Below are positions 39,277 through 48,192 of a stretch of 64,000 nt of DNA, in pieces. Under the pieces are notes generated by a model, which made no database searches, was not told the DNA's origin, and saw only the letters and a list, made by a program, of their open reading frames with translations. Each line of letters begins with the position of its first letter. The stretch's first letter is position 1. Location of the stretch: positions 85,823-149,822 of the forward strand of contig NZ_JAHKQN010000028.1 in assembly GCF_018861125.1 (NCBI RefSeq), written 5' to 3'. This DNA is from Cellulophaga baltica. Lineage in GTDB: Bacteria > Bacteroidota > Bacteroidia > Flavobacteriales > Flavobacteriaceae. The position numbers and the translations under genes were made by a program.

Positions 39277-42200
39277 TTACTTGTATTTAAGTATTGCAAT
39301 TTTCAAGCATTCACCAATAAGATAATCTATTTTGTCCCAGTCTGTGTCAATGTCAAATTTCTGATGTAAATCATAAATTACGTCTCCTAATTCGATATTT
39401 ATTTTCCCTGTGATATCTTCATTTTTATGCCAATCAATAATCTTTTTCTCGTTTAAGTAAATATGTTCCTTTACAGTTTTATCAATCGCTAAACTTACTT
39501 CAATATGAAATGGTGTATTTAATAACTCAACATTTTCAAATACTGACCTACTAAAGTTGTAAAACGCTAATGCAACTGTATTGTCTGCCAACTCATCTGG
39601 TGCATCTTTTGAGCGACCATTAAAGAATTTATCTTCGTTTTCCTTAGCTCTTTTTAAATATTCTGCTTCGTCTATACGTTTTTGATGATAAGCTGCAATA
39701 GTCTCTTTTATAAGGTCTGCAAGTTTTCTATAATAAATAGGATCTTCTTGCATTTTTAAATTAATAGCCTTAACCGTTCTGCTAGCAATATGGTCTGCTT
39801 GAGCAGCTTTTCCCTTAATGTTTTCTACCTGTGCATCACGCTCCTCTTTGTTAAATATATCAACTAACTCAGTAATTTTCATTATTTCGCCATCAGTTGT
39901 AATATGCTTATTAATAAGCTTCTGAATTTGTGGCTCAAACTCTTTGTATGCAATATCATCATTGTAACGTCTAGTGACATCTACACGTAATTTCAGAAAA
40001 AACTTAGCATCTCTCTTATAGGTATCTATCTTCTTTTCATCTGTATTTGTAACAAAATCAACCGAAGAAAGTGCTAATTTTAAGAGTCTTGCAAACTGAG
40101 AAACTTTAGTATAAAACTTATTTCTTACATCTTCTGGTGACAAGTGTTCTTCGTAGGCTGTTGCTTCTAAATTTCTTCCTTTCAAAGTCTTGAAAATATC
40201 CCACAATTCTGAATGTGCCTGAGATAACTTACCAATTTCATCACTTATATTAGTTAGCGTTCCTTCTAAGTCTTCTTCCTCGAACCCTTCTAAATTAGAG
40301 TAAGTACTTAACGCTGTATCTAAGTTTTCAAGATTCCCGTAATAATCGACTATGTACCCATAATCTTTACCAGGGTAAACACGATTTACACGAGCTATGG
40401 CTTGCAATAATGTATGTTCTTTAAGCGAACGACATAAATATAAAACAGTATTGTTTGGCGCATCAAAACCAGTTAAAAGCTTCGCTACTACAATAAGTAT
40501 CTCTGGTTTATCACGTTTTTTAAACTGATTTATTATACTCTTTTCGTATTTCTTTAAATCACCATACTTATCTATCATTGCATTGAGATACTCATCTTCC
40601 CGCCTCTTATCTTCGTTCTCATTAAAATACCCATCTTCTGTTCCTTCTCGTTGGTCAGATTGCGTTACAACAACCTCAGAATCCACCATTCCAATTTCAT
40701 CCAAATATTTTTTATATAATAAGGCACTTTTAATTGTAGGTGCAACTAACTGAGCTTTTGGCTTATAGTTGTCACTATGAGTTTGGAAAAACTCTGTGTA
40801 ATGTTCACTAATATCCCAAGCTCTTGCATAAATTATTTGGTCTGTTTTATTTAGCTCATTTACGGTATTAAATTTTTGCTTCAATTTAGCACGACCTCTT
40901 TCTGAAAGGTTATTGCGTTCTGCAAGTTTTTCAAAATAGGTGTTTATTGGTGCTTCGTTAAGTGTGATTTGATTATGTCTTCCTTCATACAATAATGGCA
41001 CTACAGCACCATCTTCAACAGCATCTTTTACAGTGTATGCTTTACCAATATAACCACCAAATTTACTAGCAGTACTTTTTTCCTTTTTCATCAAAGGTGT
41101 ACCTGTAAAAGCTAGAAAACAAGCATTAGGAAATACGCGTTGCATACTTACATTAAATGTTCCGTATTGCGTTCTGTGTCCTTCGTCAATAAGCACAAAT
41201 ATATCAGAAGATGTAAATGGTTTCTTGTTGTTTTTTACAGCTGCTTCAAACTTGTTAATAATGGTTGTTATAATAGCATCACTATTATCTTCAAGTAGTT
41301 CCGTGAGATGTGAACCTGTTTTGGCTTGACGTACTTCTTTTTTACATTTTTTAAATGTATCTGAAATCTGGTCGTCAAGATCTACACGGTCTGTTACTAA
41401 AATTATTTTTGGATTTGAAATATGCGGATTAGAAGCCAACATTTGCGCCAGCATTACCATAGTCAATGATTTACCACTTCCTTGTGTATGCCAAATAACG
41501 CCTCCTTGACGTTTTCCTGTATTGTCAAACTTAGTGACACGATTAATAGTGTTGTTAACTGCAAAGTATTGTTGGTATCGTGCTACTTTTTTAATACCAT
41601 CATCATAGAGCGTGAAATTTAAAATTAAGTCGAGTAAGCGTTCTGGACGGCACAAATTATAGAGTAGCTTGTCTTGTTCTGTAAACAAACGTTCTTCTGT
41701 ATCTATGCCATCAAAAGTTTTGCGAACATATTCAGTACGTTCTTCAAAAACCATATTCTTTTGGTCTTCATTTAAAGATTTGTTTTTGAGTTTTTTTAAC
41801 TGAGACCAATATGCTTTTTCGGCTTCACTAGATGTAAATTGTTCTGTCCATTTTGCCCAAAATTCTTTTCTAGTATCTGTAGTTGCATATTTCCCTTGGT
41901 TGGTGGCAACGCTTATTAGTAAACTAGAATACACATATAAAGACCGAATACCTTTGCTGCTAAAGTTTCTAATATGCTGTTCTATTGCTAAATCTACTGG
42001 TGGTTTTGTACCACTTAAAGCTGGGCTTTTACATTCTATAATTACAGAAGGAATACCATTGATGAACAATACTAAATCTGGTCTGTAGGTATCTGTTCTA
42101 GCTGTTCTAAGTACAGGAAATTCCTCAGTAACGTGAAATATATTATTTTCTGGATGTTGCCAATCTATATAATTTATAGTATGACTTTTTTTGTCTCCAT

Positions 42201-42531
42201 CTATGCTTTGCTCAAAAGCCTTTCCTAAAGTTATGAGGTCATAAAAAGCCTTATTCGCATTAATAAAACCATCTTGTATAGGTAAATCTTTAGCGGCTAA
42301 TACAGCAGAGTTAATGTTAGCATCTGAAAACTCGTAGTTTTTACCACGACGATTAATTTTATTAATCTTTTGTAATTGTTTGCGTAGTATTTCTGTAAAT
42401 AACACTTGCGACTTTCCTCCTCTCCATTGTTCTGATTGCTTTGGGCTTACGTAGCTAAAGCCCATATTTATGAGCAATTGCAATGCAGGTATCTGTGAGA
42501 CGTTGTCTTCTATGTAAGATGGTGTGCTCAT
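39277..42531 (-). CDS. hsdR: Type I restriction enzyme R subunit
   Basis: The 1084-residue motor and nuclease subunit. The N-terminal PD-(D/E)XK nuclease has RPDLVLFINGIPSVIIECKSP (about 148-168). The SF2 translocase has Walker A HTQGSGKSLTM (about 350) and box II FVLIDEGHRTQYG. The C-terminal helical part contacts HsdM. The start overlaps the hsdS stop (ATGA), so it is coupled. It appears intact. Confidence 0.95.
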   Translation of the reverse strand: MSTPSYIEDNVSQIPALQLLINMGFSYVSPKQSEQWRGGKSQVLFTEILRKQLQKINKINRRGKNYEFSDANINSAVLAAKDLPIQDGFINANKAFYDLITLGKAFEQSIDGDKKSHTINYIDWQHPENNIFHVTEEFPVLRTARTDTYRPDLVLFINGIPSVIIECKSPALSGTKPPVDLAIEQHIRNFSSKGIRSLYVYSSLLISVATNQGKYATTDTRKEFWAKWTEQFTSSEAEKAYWSQLKKLKNKSLNEDQKNMVFEERTEYVRKTFDGIDTEERLFTEQDKLLYNLCRPERLLDLILNFTLYDDGIKKVARYQQYFAVNNTINRVTKFDNTGKRQGGVIWHTQGSGKSLTMVMLAQMLASNPHISNPKIILVTDRVDLDDQISDTFKKCKKEVRQAKTGSHLTELLEDNSDAIITTIINKFEAAVKNNKKPFTSSDIFVLIDEGHRTQYGTFNVSMQRVFPNACFLAFTGTPLMKKEKSTASKFGGYIGKAYTVKDAVEDGAVVPLLYEGRHNQITLNEAPINTYFEKLAERNNLSERGRAKLKQKFNTVNELNKTDQIIYARAWDISEHYTEFFQTHSDNYKPKAQLVAPTIKSALLYKKYLDEIGMVDSEVVVTQSDQREGTEDGYFNENEDKRREDEYLNAMIDKYGDLKKYEKSIINQFKKRDKPEILIVVAKLLTGFDAPNNTVLYLCRSLKEHTLLQAIARVNRVYPGKDYGYIVDYYGNLENLDTALSTYSNLEGFEEEDLEGTLTNISDEIGKLSQAHSELWDIFKTLKGRNLEATAYEEHLSPEDVRNKFYTKVSQFARLLKLALSSVDFVTNTDEKKIDTYKRDAKFFLKLRVDVTRRYNDDIAYKEFEPQIQKLINKHITTDGEIMKITELVDIFNKEERDAQVENIKGKAAQADHIASRTVKAINLKMQEDPIYYRKLADLIKETIAAYHQKRIDEAEYLKRAKENEDKFFNGRSKDAPDELADNTVALAFYNFSRSVFENVELLNTPFHIEVSLAIDKTVKEHIYLNEKKIIDWHKNEDITGKINIELGDVIYDLHQKFDIDTDWDKIDYLIGECLKIAILKYK

Positions 42532-43760
42532 ATTTTAACTCTTTTTTTACCTGTTAATAATTGCTGCATTAAGCCTTTTTTCTGTTGTTTAAGATTTTCT
42601 AATTGATTAGATGCTGTTATTATTTCTTCATCTACTTTATCAAAAAAATTAGCAATAGAAACTTGCTCTTCGTAAGATGGAATTTTAATAATCAAAGTCT
42701 CGAAAACATTCCATCTTAATCCACCTCTCCTTGCTATTGAACCAGACATATTGCTTTGATAACTATATATCATTCTATCTGTTTTTAAAAGGCGGAAGAA
42801 AAACGAATCATCAATACTGTCATTAGTTTTAAAAACTGTATACATTGGACTCACCAACCCTTTATCCCAAATATCTTGATAACCAATTGAACCTTCTTCA
42901 ATGTGGTTAGTAGCATAGGCGAAATATCCTCTTGGAACAATTTTATATTTACTTAAATCATCTCCATATACTTTTCTTCCAAAATATTGAAGAGAGGGAA
43001 CTAAACCATCGTATTTAGTACAGGATAGTACTTCGATATCTTCATCGTCTTTATTTTTGTCTGTAAATTGTGTTGCTACATCTCCAATATTCATCCTTTT
43101 CCACTCCTCACTAAACCCAGCCAAACGTTTTTTACCAGATAGCAACTCTTGCATTAAGCCTTTTTTACGCAATTGTAATTTTTCTATAAGGTTTTGTGTG
43201 GTTTCTATGGCTTCACCCCATTGTGACAGGATTTCGGCAATTTTTTGTTGTTCTTTTAGTGGTGGTAATGGTATTACGTAATTAAATAACTCTTTTAACG
43301 TAATACTAACCTGATTAGCATTTCCCCTAACTATTGTTTCAATAAAGTTTAAATATTTCTTTAACTTAAAATTATGGTATAAATAGTGTTGATTTACTTT
43401 GGATTTCAGTCCTCTTAGGATGACCGCATTTTGATTCAATAAAGCTCCCTCTTGTTTCTTATGCACTTTTATAACTTTTCCTACCATAGAATCGTACATA
43501 GGTGGCTTAGACCCAACAGTGGTGAAAACAAGGTCATTCTCTATTAATTTCCACTTATCATATTGTCCATCTTCATTGCTAATGAAAATAGGATTTTCTT
43601 CTTTTATCGAATGTGCATTTGTATCTGAAATTCTAATTACTCTTGTGCCTTCACTTATATAATTAATTGATTTAAAAGCATACCCTTTGGTGTAGGTTGT
43701 TATCTCACCAAGTTTTATTAGTTCCCAAGTATCTGGAATAGTAGAATTAATATTGTCCAT
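42528..43760 (-). CDS. hsdS: Type I restriction enzyme specificity subunit (full length)
   Basis: A 410-residue protein with two target-recognition domains, each followed by a conserved coiled-coil segment: PLPPLKEQQKIAEILSQWGE...KKGLMQELLSGKKRL (about 170-218) and IPSYEEQVSIANFFDKVDEE...KKGLMQQLLTGKKRVKI at the end. This defines a bipartite methylation and cleavage site that cannot be predicted from the sequence alone. It sits one base after hsdM. Confidence 0.94.
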   Translation of the reverse strand: MDNINSTIPDTWELIKLGEITTYTKGYAFKSINYISEGTRVIRISDTNAHSIKEENPIFISNEDGQYDKWKLIENDLVFTTVGSKPPMYDSMVGKVIKVHKKQEGALLNQNAVILRGLKSKVNQHYLYHNFKLKKYLNFIETIVRGNANQVSITLKELFNYVIPLPPLKEQQKIAEILSQWGEAIETTQNLIEKLQLRKKGLMQELLSGKKRLAGFSEEWKRMNIGDVATQFTDKNKDDEDIEVLSCTKYDGLVPSLQYFGRKVYGDDLSKYKIVPRGYFAYATNHIEEGSIGYQDIWDKGLVSPMYTVFKTNDSIDDSFFFRLLKTDRMIYSYQSNMSGSIARRGGLRWNVFETLIIKIPSYEEQVSIANFFDKVDEEIITASNQLENLKQQKKGLMQQLLTGKKRVKI

Positions 43761-43761
43761 C

Positions 43762-45246
43762 TTAATACCCCATTTCTTTTAGAAACACTTCCATCTGTCC
43801 TTCTACCTTATTCAATTTCGCTTTCAGCTCAACTATCTCTTTTTGAGTTTCTACAATATCAACAGGCTCTTCTTCCACAAACGTATCAACATATCTAGGT
43901 ATATTAAGATTGTAGTCGTTCTCTTGTATTTCTTCTAGTGTAGCAATGTGACTGTATTTATCCACAGTTTTCCATTGAGAAAAGGTGTTGTAAATTTTGT
44001 CAACATCTTCATCGCGTAATCGGTTTTGGTTTTTACCATTTTCAAACTCGTTACTAGCATCAATAAATAGTACTTCTGTATTGTCTCCTTTATTTTTGTC
44101 AAAAATTAAAATAGACGCAGGAATACCTGTACCATAAAATAAGTTTGCAGGTAAGCCTACAACTGCTTTTAAAAGATTCTCATCTATAAGCTGTTTACGT
44201 ATTTTACCTTCGCTGCTTCCTCTAAATAACACGCCGTGTGGCAAAATAACGCCCGCTTTTCCGTGTTCGTTTAAGGTTTCTATCATATGCGTAATAAATG
44301 CATAATCGCCTTTGCTTTTAGGTGGAACACCTCTATGAAAACGGCTGTATCTATCAGAAGACGCATTTTCTGCTCCCCATTTATCTAAAGAAAACGGTGG
44401 ATTTGCTACGACAATATCAAATTTCATTAAAGCATCGTTCTCAACCAATTTTGGAGAGTTTAAGGTGTCTCCCCATTCTATATCGGCATTATCCATTTCG
44501 TGCAAAAACATGTTCATACGTGCCAATGCATAGGTAGAGCCATTTACTTCTTGCCCATTCAGCGAAACATTAGTACTGCCTACTTCTTTTGCTACTTTAA
44601 GCAACAGCGAACCCGAACCACAAGTTGGGTCGCAAATACGGTCTCCAGCTTTTGGCTCCACCAGTTTTGCTAATAATTGCGATACTTGGGCTGCCGTATA
44701 GAATTCTCCAGCTTTTTTACCTGCTCCAGCTGCAAAGTTTCCTATCAAATACTCGTAAGCATCTCCAATAACATCGTTATTATCTAGGTTAGATGGTCTT
44801 AGGTCTAATTCTTTAAAATCATTAAGAAGATGCTGCAAACGTCTGTTTCTATCTGTTGTTTCTCCAAGATTGGCTTCACTATTATAATCGATGTTTCTAA
44901 ATACCTTTTCCAATTTGCTTCTATTGGCTTCTTCTAAGGCTTCTAGTCCAATATTAATAATGTCACCTAAATTGCTTTCGTTACGTTTTTCATATAGATA
45001 ATCAAAAGACGACTTTTCAGGCAATGAAAAACGCTCGTGTTTTAAAGCTCTTTCTATACGTGCTTTATCACCATTATACTTTTTCTCGTATTCGGCTTTC
45101 TTCTCTTTATTTACATCGCTTATGTATTTAATAAAGAGCATTGTAAGTATGTAGTCTTTGTATTGCCCTGCATCTACTGTACCTCTAAAGGTGTCGCAGG
45201 CTTTCCATACTTTATTGTTAATATCACTTTGTGTTAGTTTACTCAT
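43762..45246 (-). CDS. hsdM: Type I restriction enzyme modification subunit
   Basis: A 494-residue N6-adenine methyltransferase. An N-terminal helical HsdM domain (1-140) precedes the S-adenosylmethionine motif DPTCGSGSLLLK (about 208) and the catalytic NPPF motif in FDIVVANPPFSLDKWG (about 283). It follows thsB after a 54-base gap with a hairpin, and precedes hsdS by one base. Confidence 0.95.
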   Translation of the reverse strand: MSKLTQSDINNKVWKACDTFRGTVDAGQYKDYILTMLFIKYISDVNKEKKAEYEKKYNGDKARIERALKHERFSLPEKSSFDYLYEKRNESNLGDIINIGLEALEEANRSKLEKVFRNIDYNSEANLGETTDRNRRLQHLLNDFKELDLRPSNLDNNDVIGDAYEYLIGNFAAGAGKKAGEFYTAAQVSQLLAKLVEPKAGDRICDPTCGSGSLLLKVAKEVGSTNVSLNGQEVNGSTYALARMNMFLHEMDNADIEWGDTLNSPKLVENDALMKFDIVVANPPFSLDKWGAENASSDRYSRFHRGVPPKSKGDYAFITHMIETLNEHGKAGVILPHGVLFRGSSEGKIRKQLIDENLLKAVVGLPANLFYGTGIPASILIFDKNKGDNTEVLFIDASNEFENGKNQNRLRDEDVDKIYNTFSQWKTVDKYSHIATLEEIQENDYNLNIPRYVDTFVEEEPVDIVETQKEIVELKAKLNKVEGQMEVFLKEMGY

Positions 45247-45262
45247 TTTTTATTTTTTTAAA

Positions 45263-45286
45263 GGAGAGGTGGTTTAATACCTCTCC
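45263..45286 (-). promoter_or_regulatory. Hairpin between thsB and hsdM
   Basis: GGAGAGGT and ACCTCTCC form an 8-base stem with an 8-base loop, 17 bases before the hsdM start. On the minus strand an A-rich tract, not a T-run, follows, so it is not a standard terminator for the operon. It may set separate mRNA stability or translation for Thoeris and R-M parts. Confidence 0.5.
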
Positions 45287-45300
45287 CGATTAGTTTTATT

Positions 45301-45912
45301 TTATCTTGATTTTTTCAGATTATAATTACCCGTCGCTTTACTTTTATCATATGCGTTTTCAATATAATATGAAGGATTTTGCAAAAACCTTTCTTCATCT
45401 ACTAATGCAATGTAAGAGCCATTCAATTGGTCAAAAGATTGACAGGTTGGACAAGAATATTTATCATCTGTATCTAAATTATATCTATTACCATTAATGA
45501 TGCTATAGAGTTTTGAATCGTCTATATATCTAGTTGTACAGCCATCAGCGTTCTGATTACTACTAACGAGCCAATCGTAACTGCCGTTATGTTTCATTAT
45601 TACTCCAACAATTCCGTTGGTTTTAGAAGTTGTTGATTGCCTCTTATACTCTTTTAAAGAATATTCAATTTCCCAATCAATCCAACTACTATCTTTCATA
45701 TTTGGAGATATAATTACAATAGTAACCGAAGTGCCAAAAATTTTATCTTTTAGGCTGTTCTTAATTCTGTCAACGGTCTCACCAGACATATCTGGCGAAT
45801 CTGCGGTTTCTCCCGAATAATATTTTGCATCATCACCTAATTTCTCGATGATTTCATCTCTTAAATCCTGAGCTTCGCTGTGCTTATATGAAATAAATGT
45901 TTCTCTAGCCAT
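45301..45912 (-). CDS. thsB: ThsB, Thoeris TIR-domain sensor
   Basis: A 203-residue protein with an N-terminal ThsB/DUF1863-type TIR domain: ARETFISYKHSEAQDLRDEI at the start, TSVTIVIISPNM (about 61-72) and SSWIDWEIEYSL with the likely catalytic Glu81. ThsB senses phage and uses NAD+ to make a cyclic ADP-ribose isomer that activates ThsA. The C-terminal part has CPTC and a SYIALVDEERF block shared with other ThsB-like proteins. It begins two bases after the thsA stop, so translation is coupled. Confidence 0.85.
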   Translation of the reverse strand: MARETFISYKHSEAQDLRDEIIEKLGDDAKYYSGETADSPDMSGETVDRIKNSLKDKIFGTSVTIVIISPNMKDSSWIDWEIEYSLKEYKRQSTTSKTNGIVGVIMKHNGSYDWLVSSNQNADGCTTRYIDDSKLYSIINGNRYNLDTDDKYSCPTCQSFDQLNGSYIALVDEERFLQNPSYYIENAYDKSKATGNYNLKKSR

Positions 45913-45914
45913 AA

Positions 45915-47405
45915 TTACTTTTTTAAGGTTTTTAATAAATCCTTTATAATTTTTACAGCTTGTGTAAACGTTGTCTTTTCGTCTGCTAACTGTTCAAGTA
46001 TCGGCATTATGATATCTGGATTATCGTAATATTTGTCGGGCTCTTTTGAAATAATATCAAATATGTTCCTTGATGCATAATTTGTCAAACCAATAGGAAT
46101 ACAAATACATCCGTTTTGATGAGCTATTTTGAACTCATCCATTACTCCATTAGCTTCAACAATTTTTCCATCAACCATCTTATTGCCAAAAACAAAAATT
46201 GATACACCACATTGGGAAATCATTTTTTGTCTGTAGTCAGCCCACAATTCTTTTAACTCTTTAGACCCCGTTTTAAATTGAGGAAAAGGTTTCAATATGA
46301 GTTGGTCCTCAGAATATTTATTAGGATTGTTATGTATTGACTCTAAAGCTCCATTAATAACAGAACTTCCAATGCCCCACCCAAAACCATTTACTATTTT
46401 GAAATTATTCTCAACTACAGCTTTAGATAAATTATGCACGAATCCAATTGCATTATGTTTATCGTGAGGCTCATAGGTTTCTGCACTTCCCGATATAAAA
46501 ATTGTTCTTTTCTTGTACCTAGATTCTATTTCTTCTAAAATATTGGTTATATCACTATAACTATCTACAAGTAAAGTTTTGATTCCGTACCTTTTTAAAT
46601 CATTAATTGTAAGTGATTGCCTTCTGTTATTATAGTCTAGTGTTGCTTGGTCTGGATTAGTAGCGTCACCCAATTCGTGTCTTTTTACAAAACAGTAATG
46701 TGTTCTTTTATTTTTACTAAATCTAAAATTCAAACGACTTAAAACATAATCAAGATTTGGGTCGGTAAAACTAAAACCAACGAATAAAAATGTTTTTGTA
46801 ATTAATTCACCACTTAAAGCATTTAAAAATGGCTCGTGGGTTTGGTAATATTGTTCGTATTGTTCTTTAGTTAAAATTGCTTCATCTGGATGATTAACAT
46901 CACCGTGCATTTTATAAACTACTAAGTCTCTTTTTGGTTTTGTGGTAAGTAACTGATTATTCCTGTACTTAACATCTACTACCTTATTCTCTTTTAAATA
47001 TGATTTCTCAATCAACTTATCATAGTTGGTCGTCCAAATAGATGAAACTGGAAGTCTCGAAATAATTCTGTGATTTTCCGTTTCATCAGTATCTTCTGTA
47101 AATTCATCTAATATTTTTTGATTTAGCTTAGATCTATTTTGATTTTCGTTGACGTGATACTGAGCTATAGAAACTAAATCTTTTTCTTGATTAATATCTA
47201 AACCTAAATCCTGAGCAATTTCACTCATTAATTCAGACCAATTTACATAACCAGCAGGTATTGATAGTCCTGCCCCAGCAAAGATGGATGCAACGCCTTC
47301 ATTAAGTTTTTTCACATAATCATTAATAAAAACTTCTATCTCTGGTGAAAATTGTTTTTTTGTTTTGTCTTTTTCAGACGTACTATTTGCATTATTTTTA
47401 TGCAT
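45915..47405 (-). CDS. thsA: ThsA, Thoeris SIR2-SLOG NAD-degrading effector
   Basis: A 496-residue protein. The SIR2 half (about 20-295) has FAGAGLS, WTTNYD with Asn127 and KMHGDV with His167; their 40-residue spacing equals the catalytic N112/H152 pair of Bacillus cereus ThsA. The SLOG half (about 300-496) has IFISGSAET. With the same 15-to-21-residue offset, Arg392, Lys409 and Glu424 match the signal-binding residues I recall for that protein (R371, K388, E403). It therefore looks functional: signal binding opens NAD+ hydrolysis and abortive infection. It precedes thsB by two bases. Confidence 0.9.
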   Translation of the reverse strand: MHKNNANSTSEKDKTKKQFSPEIEVFINDYVKKLNEGVASIFAGAGLSIPAGYVNWSELMSEIAQDLGLDINQEKDLVSIAQYHVNENQNRSKLNQKILDEFTEDTDETENHRIISRLPVSSIWTTNYDKLIEKSYLKENKVVDVKYRNNQLLTTKPKRDLVVYKMHGDVNHPDEAILTKEQYEQYYQTHEPFLNALSGELITKTFLFVGFSFTDPNLDYVLSRLNFRFSKNKRTHYCFVKRHELGDATNPDQATLDYNNRRQSLTINDLKRYGIKTLLVDSYSDITNILEEIESRYKKRTIFISGSAETYEPHDKHNAIGFVHNLSKAVVENNFKIVNGFGWGIGSSVINGALESIHNNPNKYSEDQLILKPFPQFKTGSKELKELWADYRQKMISQCGVSIFVFGNKMVDGKIVEANGVMDEFKIAHQNGCICIPIGLTNYASRNIFDIISKEPDKYYDNPDIIMPILEQLADEKTTFTQAVKIIKDLLKTLKK

Positions 47406-47423
47406 ATTTATTAAATTTAAAAT

Positions 47424-47460
47424 ACACTCAATATCTCGGAGTAGAGTGTGTTAATCCGAG
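47424..47460 (-). promoter_or_regulatory. Possible H-type pseudoknot in the thsA leader
   Basis: On the minus strand the order is CTCGGA (47460-47455), ACACTC (47449-47444), TCCGAG (47440-47435), GAGTGT (47429-47424). Pieces 1 and 3, and 2 and 4, are perfectly complementary 6-mers, an interleaved pattern that defines a pseudoknot, ending 18 bases before the thsA start. It could control ribosome access. A second hairpin, ACATATCC/GGATATGT (47466-47487), lies just upstream. Confidence 0.5.
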
Positions 47461-47476
47461 TCTATACATATCCTAA

Positions 47477-47508
47477 TTTGGATATGTCATAAGATTGGTA
47501 TATTTTTG
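47477..47508 (+). promoter_or_regulatory. Plus-strand promoter inside the defence operon
   Basis: TTTG (47477-47480), a 20-base spacer and TATTTTTG (47501-47508) match the Bacteroidetes consensus exactly. It reads opposite to the defence operon, toward a structured segment that ends in a T-run at 47610. Confidence 0.6.
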
Positions 47509-47513
47509 TTTTT

Positions 47514-47610
47514 CCAAGAACATTGTTTATATCAGTTCGGTGACAAGCCACTGAGTGCAAACAATACCAATCTAAAGTCTTCAAGGCGACTAGCTTTAAA
47601 GGCTTTTTTT
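47514..47610 (+). ncRNA. Candidate antisense small RNA between half-hsdS and thsA
   Basis: Downstream of a consensus promoter lies a stretch richer in G+C than its surroundings that folds well: ATTGTTT (47522-47528) with AAACAAT (47559-47565), enclosing TCAGT (47532-47536) with ACTGA (47550-47554) and an inner GG/CC. It ends with a short hairpin AGCTT/AGGCT (47592-47604) and seven T. The about 97-base transcript would be antisense to read-through from half-hsdS into thsA. No known RNA family is recognised. Start and end are estimated. Confidence 0.45.
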
Positions 47611-47615
47611 ACGTC

Positions 47616-48185
47616 TTACAGTTTCATTTTATTTGTTATTAATTCGTTTAAAACCCCCTTTTTTAGAGCTTTTTTCTTTTCTAATATTTTATTTGTTAAT
47701 GATATCTCTTCTTCAAGAAGCGCTAACACATTAATAACTTTTTTTTGTTCTTCTAAACTCGGTAACGGTATTTCAAAATCTAAAACATCGTTTTTAGCAA
47801 TAGATATTATAGAAGAACCCACACCAAGCAATTCTAACTCATATCGTTTTCGTCCAGAATTAAGTACAGCAGCCAAATAACGACTATCGATCAATGCTGC
47901 ATCCGCTCTAATAATGTAAAATAATGAGCTAGGAACAACTTCACCAAATGATTCATCGTAACTCCAAGCAAAAATTCGTTGTCCTTTTCCAGTAAGAATC
48001 ACATCATTAGGTTGTAATAAAAACTTTGTATCTTTACCCGTAATGTTGATGAAACTATCATCAAATAGCGTTGGATTTAAGAAATTGTCAAAATGGCCAG
48101 TAGTAAGATATTTTGTATCTCCTTTCTTGCTTTTTTTCTTATATAGTCCAAATTGAACTTCTGCTATTTGATTAATTTTTGCCAT
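47616..48185 (-). CDS. Half-size HsdS with one target-recognition domain
   Basis: A 189-residue protein equal to one half of an HsdS: one target-recognition domain (about 1-130, LYKKKSKKGDTKYLTTGHF...) and one conserved coiled-coil (PLPSLEEQKKVINVLALLEEE...ALKKGVLNELITNK). It is not a truncated copy of the full hsdS at 42528, as no long identical stretch is shared. It could dimerise to form a symmetric specificity unit or swap with the main HsdS. It is the first gene of the defence operon. Confidence 0.85.
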   Translation of the reverse strand: MAKINQIAEVQFGLYKKKSKKGDTKYLTTGHFDNFLNPTLFDDSFINITGKDTKFLLQPNDVILTGKGQRIFAWSYDESFGEVVPSSLFYIIRADAALIDSRYLAAVLNSGRKRYELELLGVGSSIISIAKNDVLDFEIPLPSLEEQKKVINVLALLEEEISLTNKILEKKKALKKGVLNELITNKMKL

Positions 48186-48192
48186 AAAATTT

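Noticed and set aside
47492-47573. Invertible DNA switch (10-base inverted repeat AGATTGGTAT/ATACCAATCT)
   Set aside because: No invertase is adjacent, and the nested inner stems plus promoter and terminator fit an RNA structure better; not excluded.
47406-47615. Retron-type RNA
   Set aside because: No reverse transcriptase gene is present in the island, so the structured region cannot be a standard retron.
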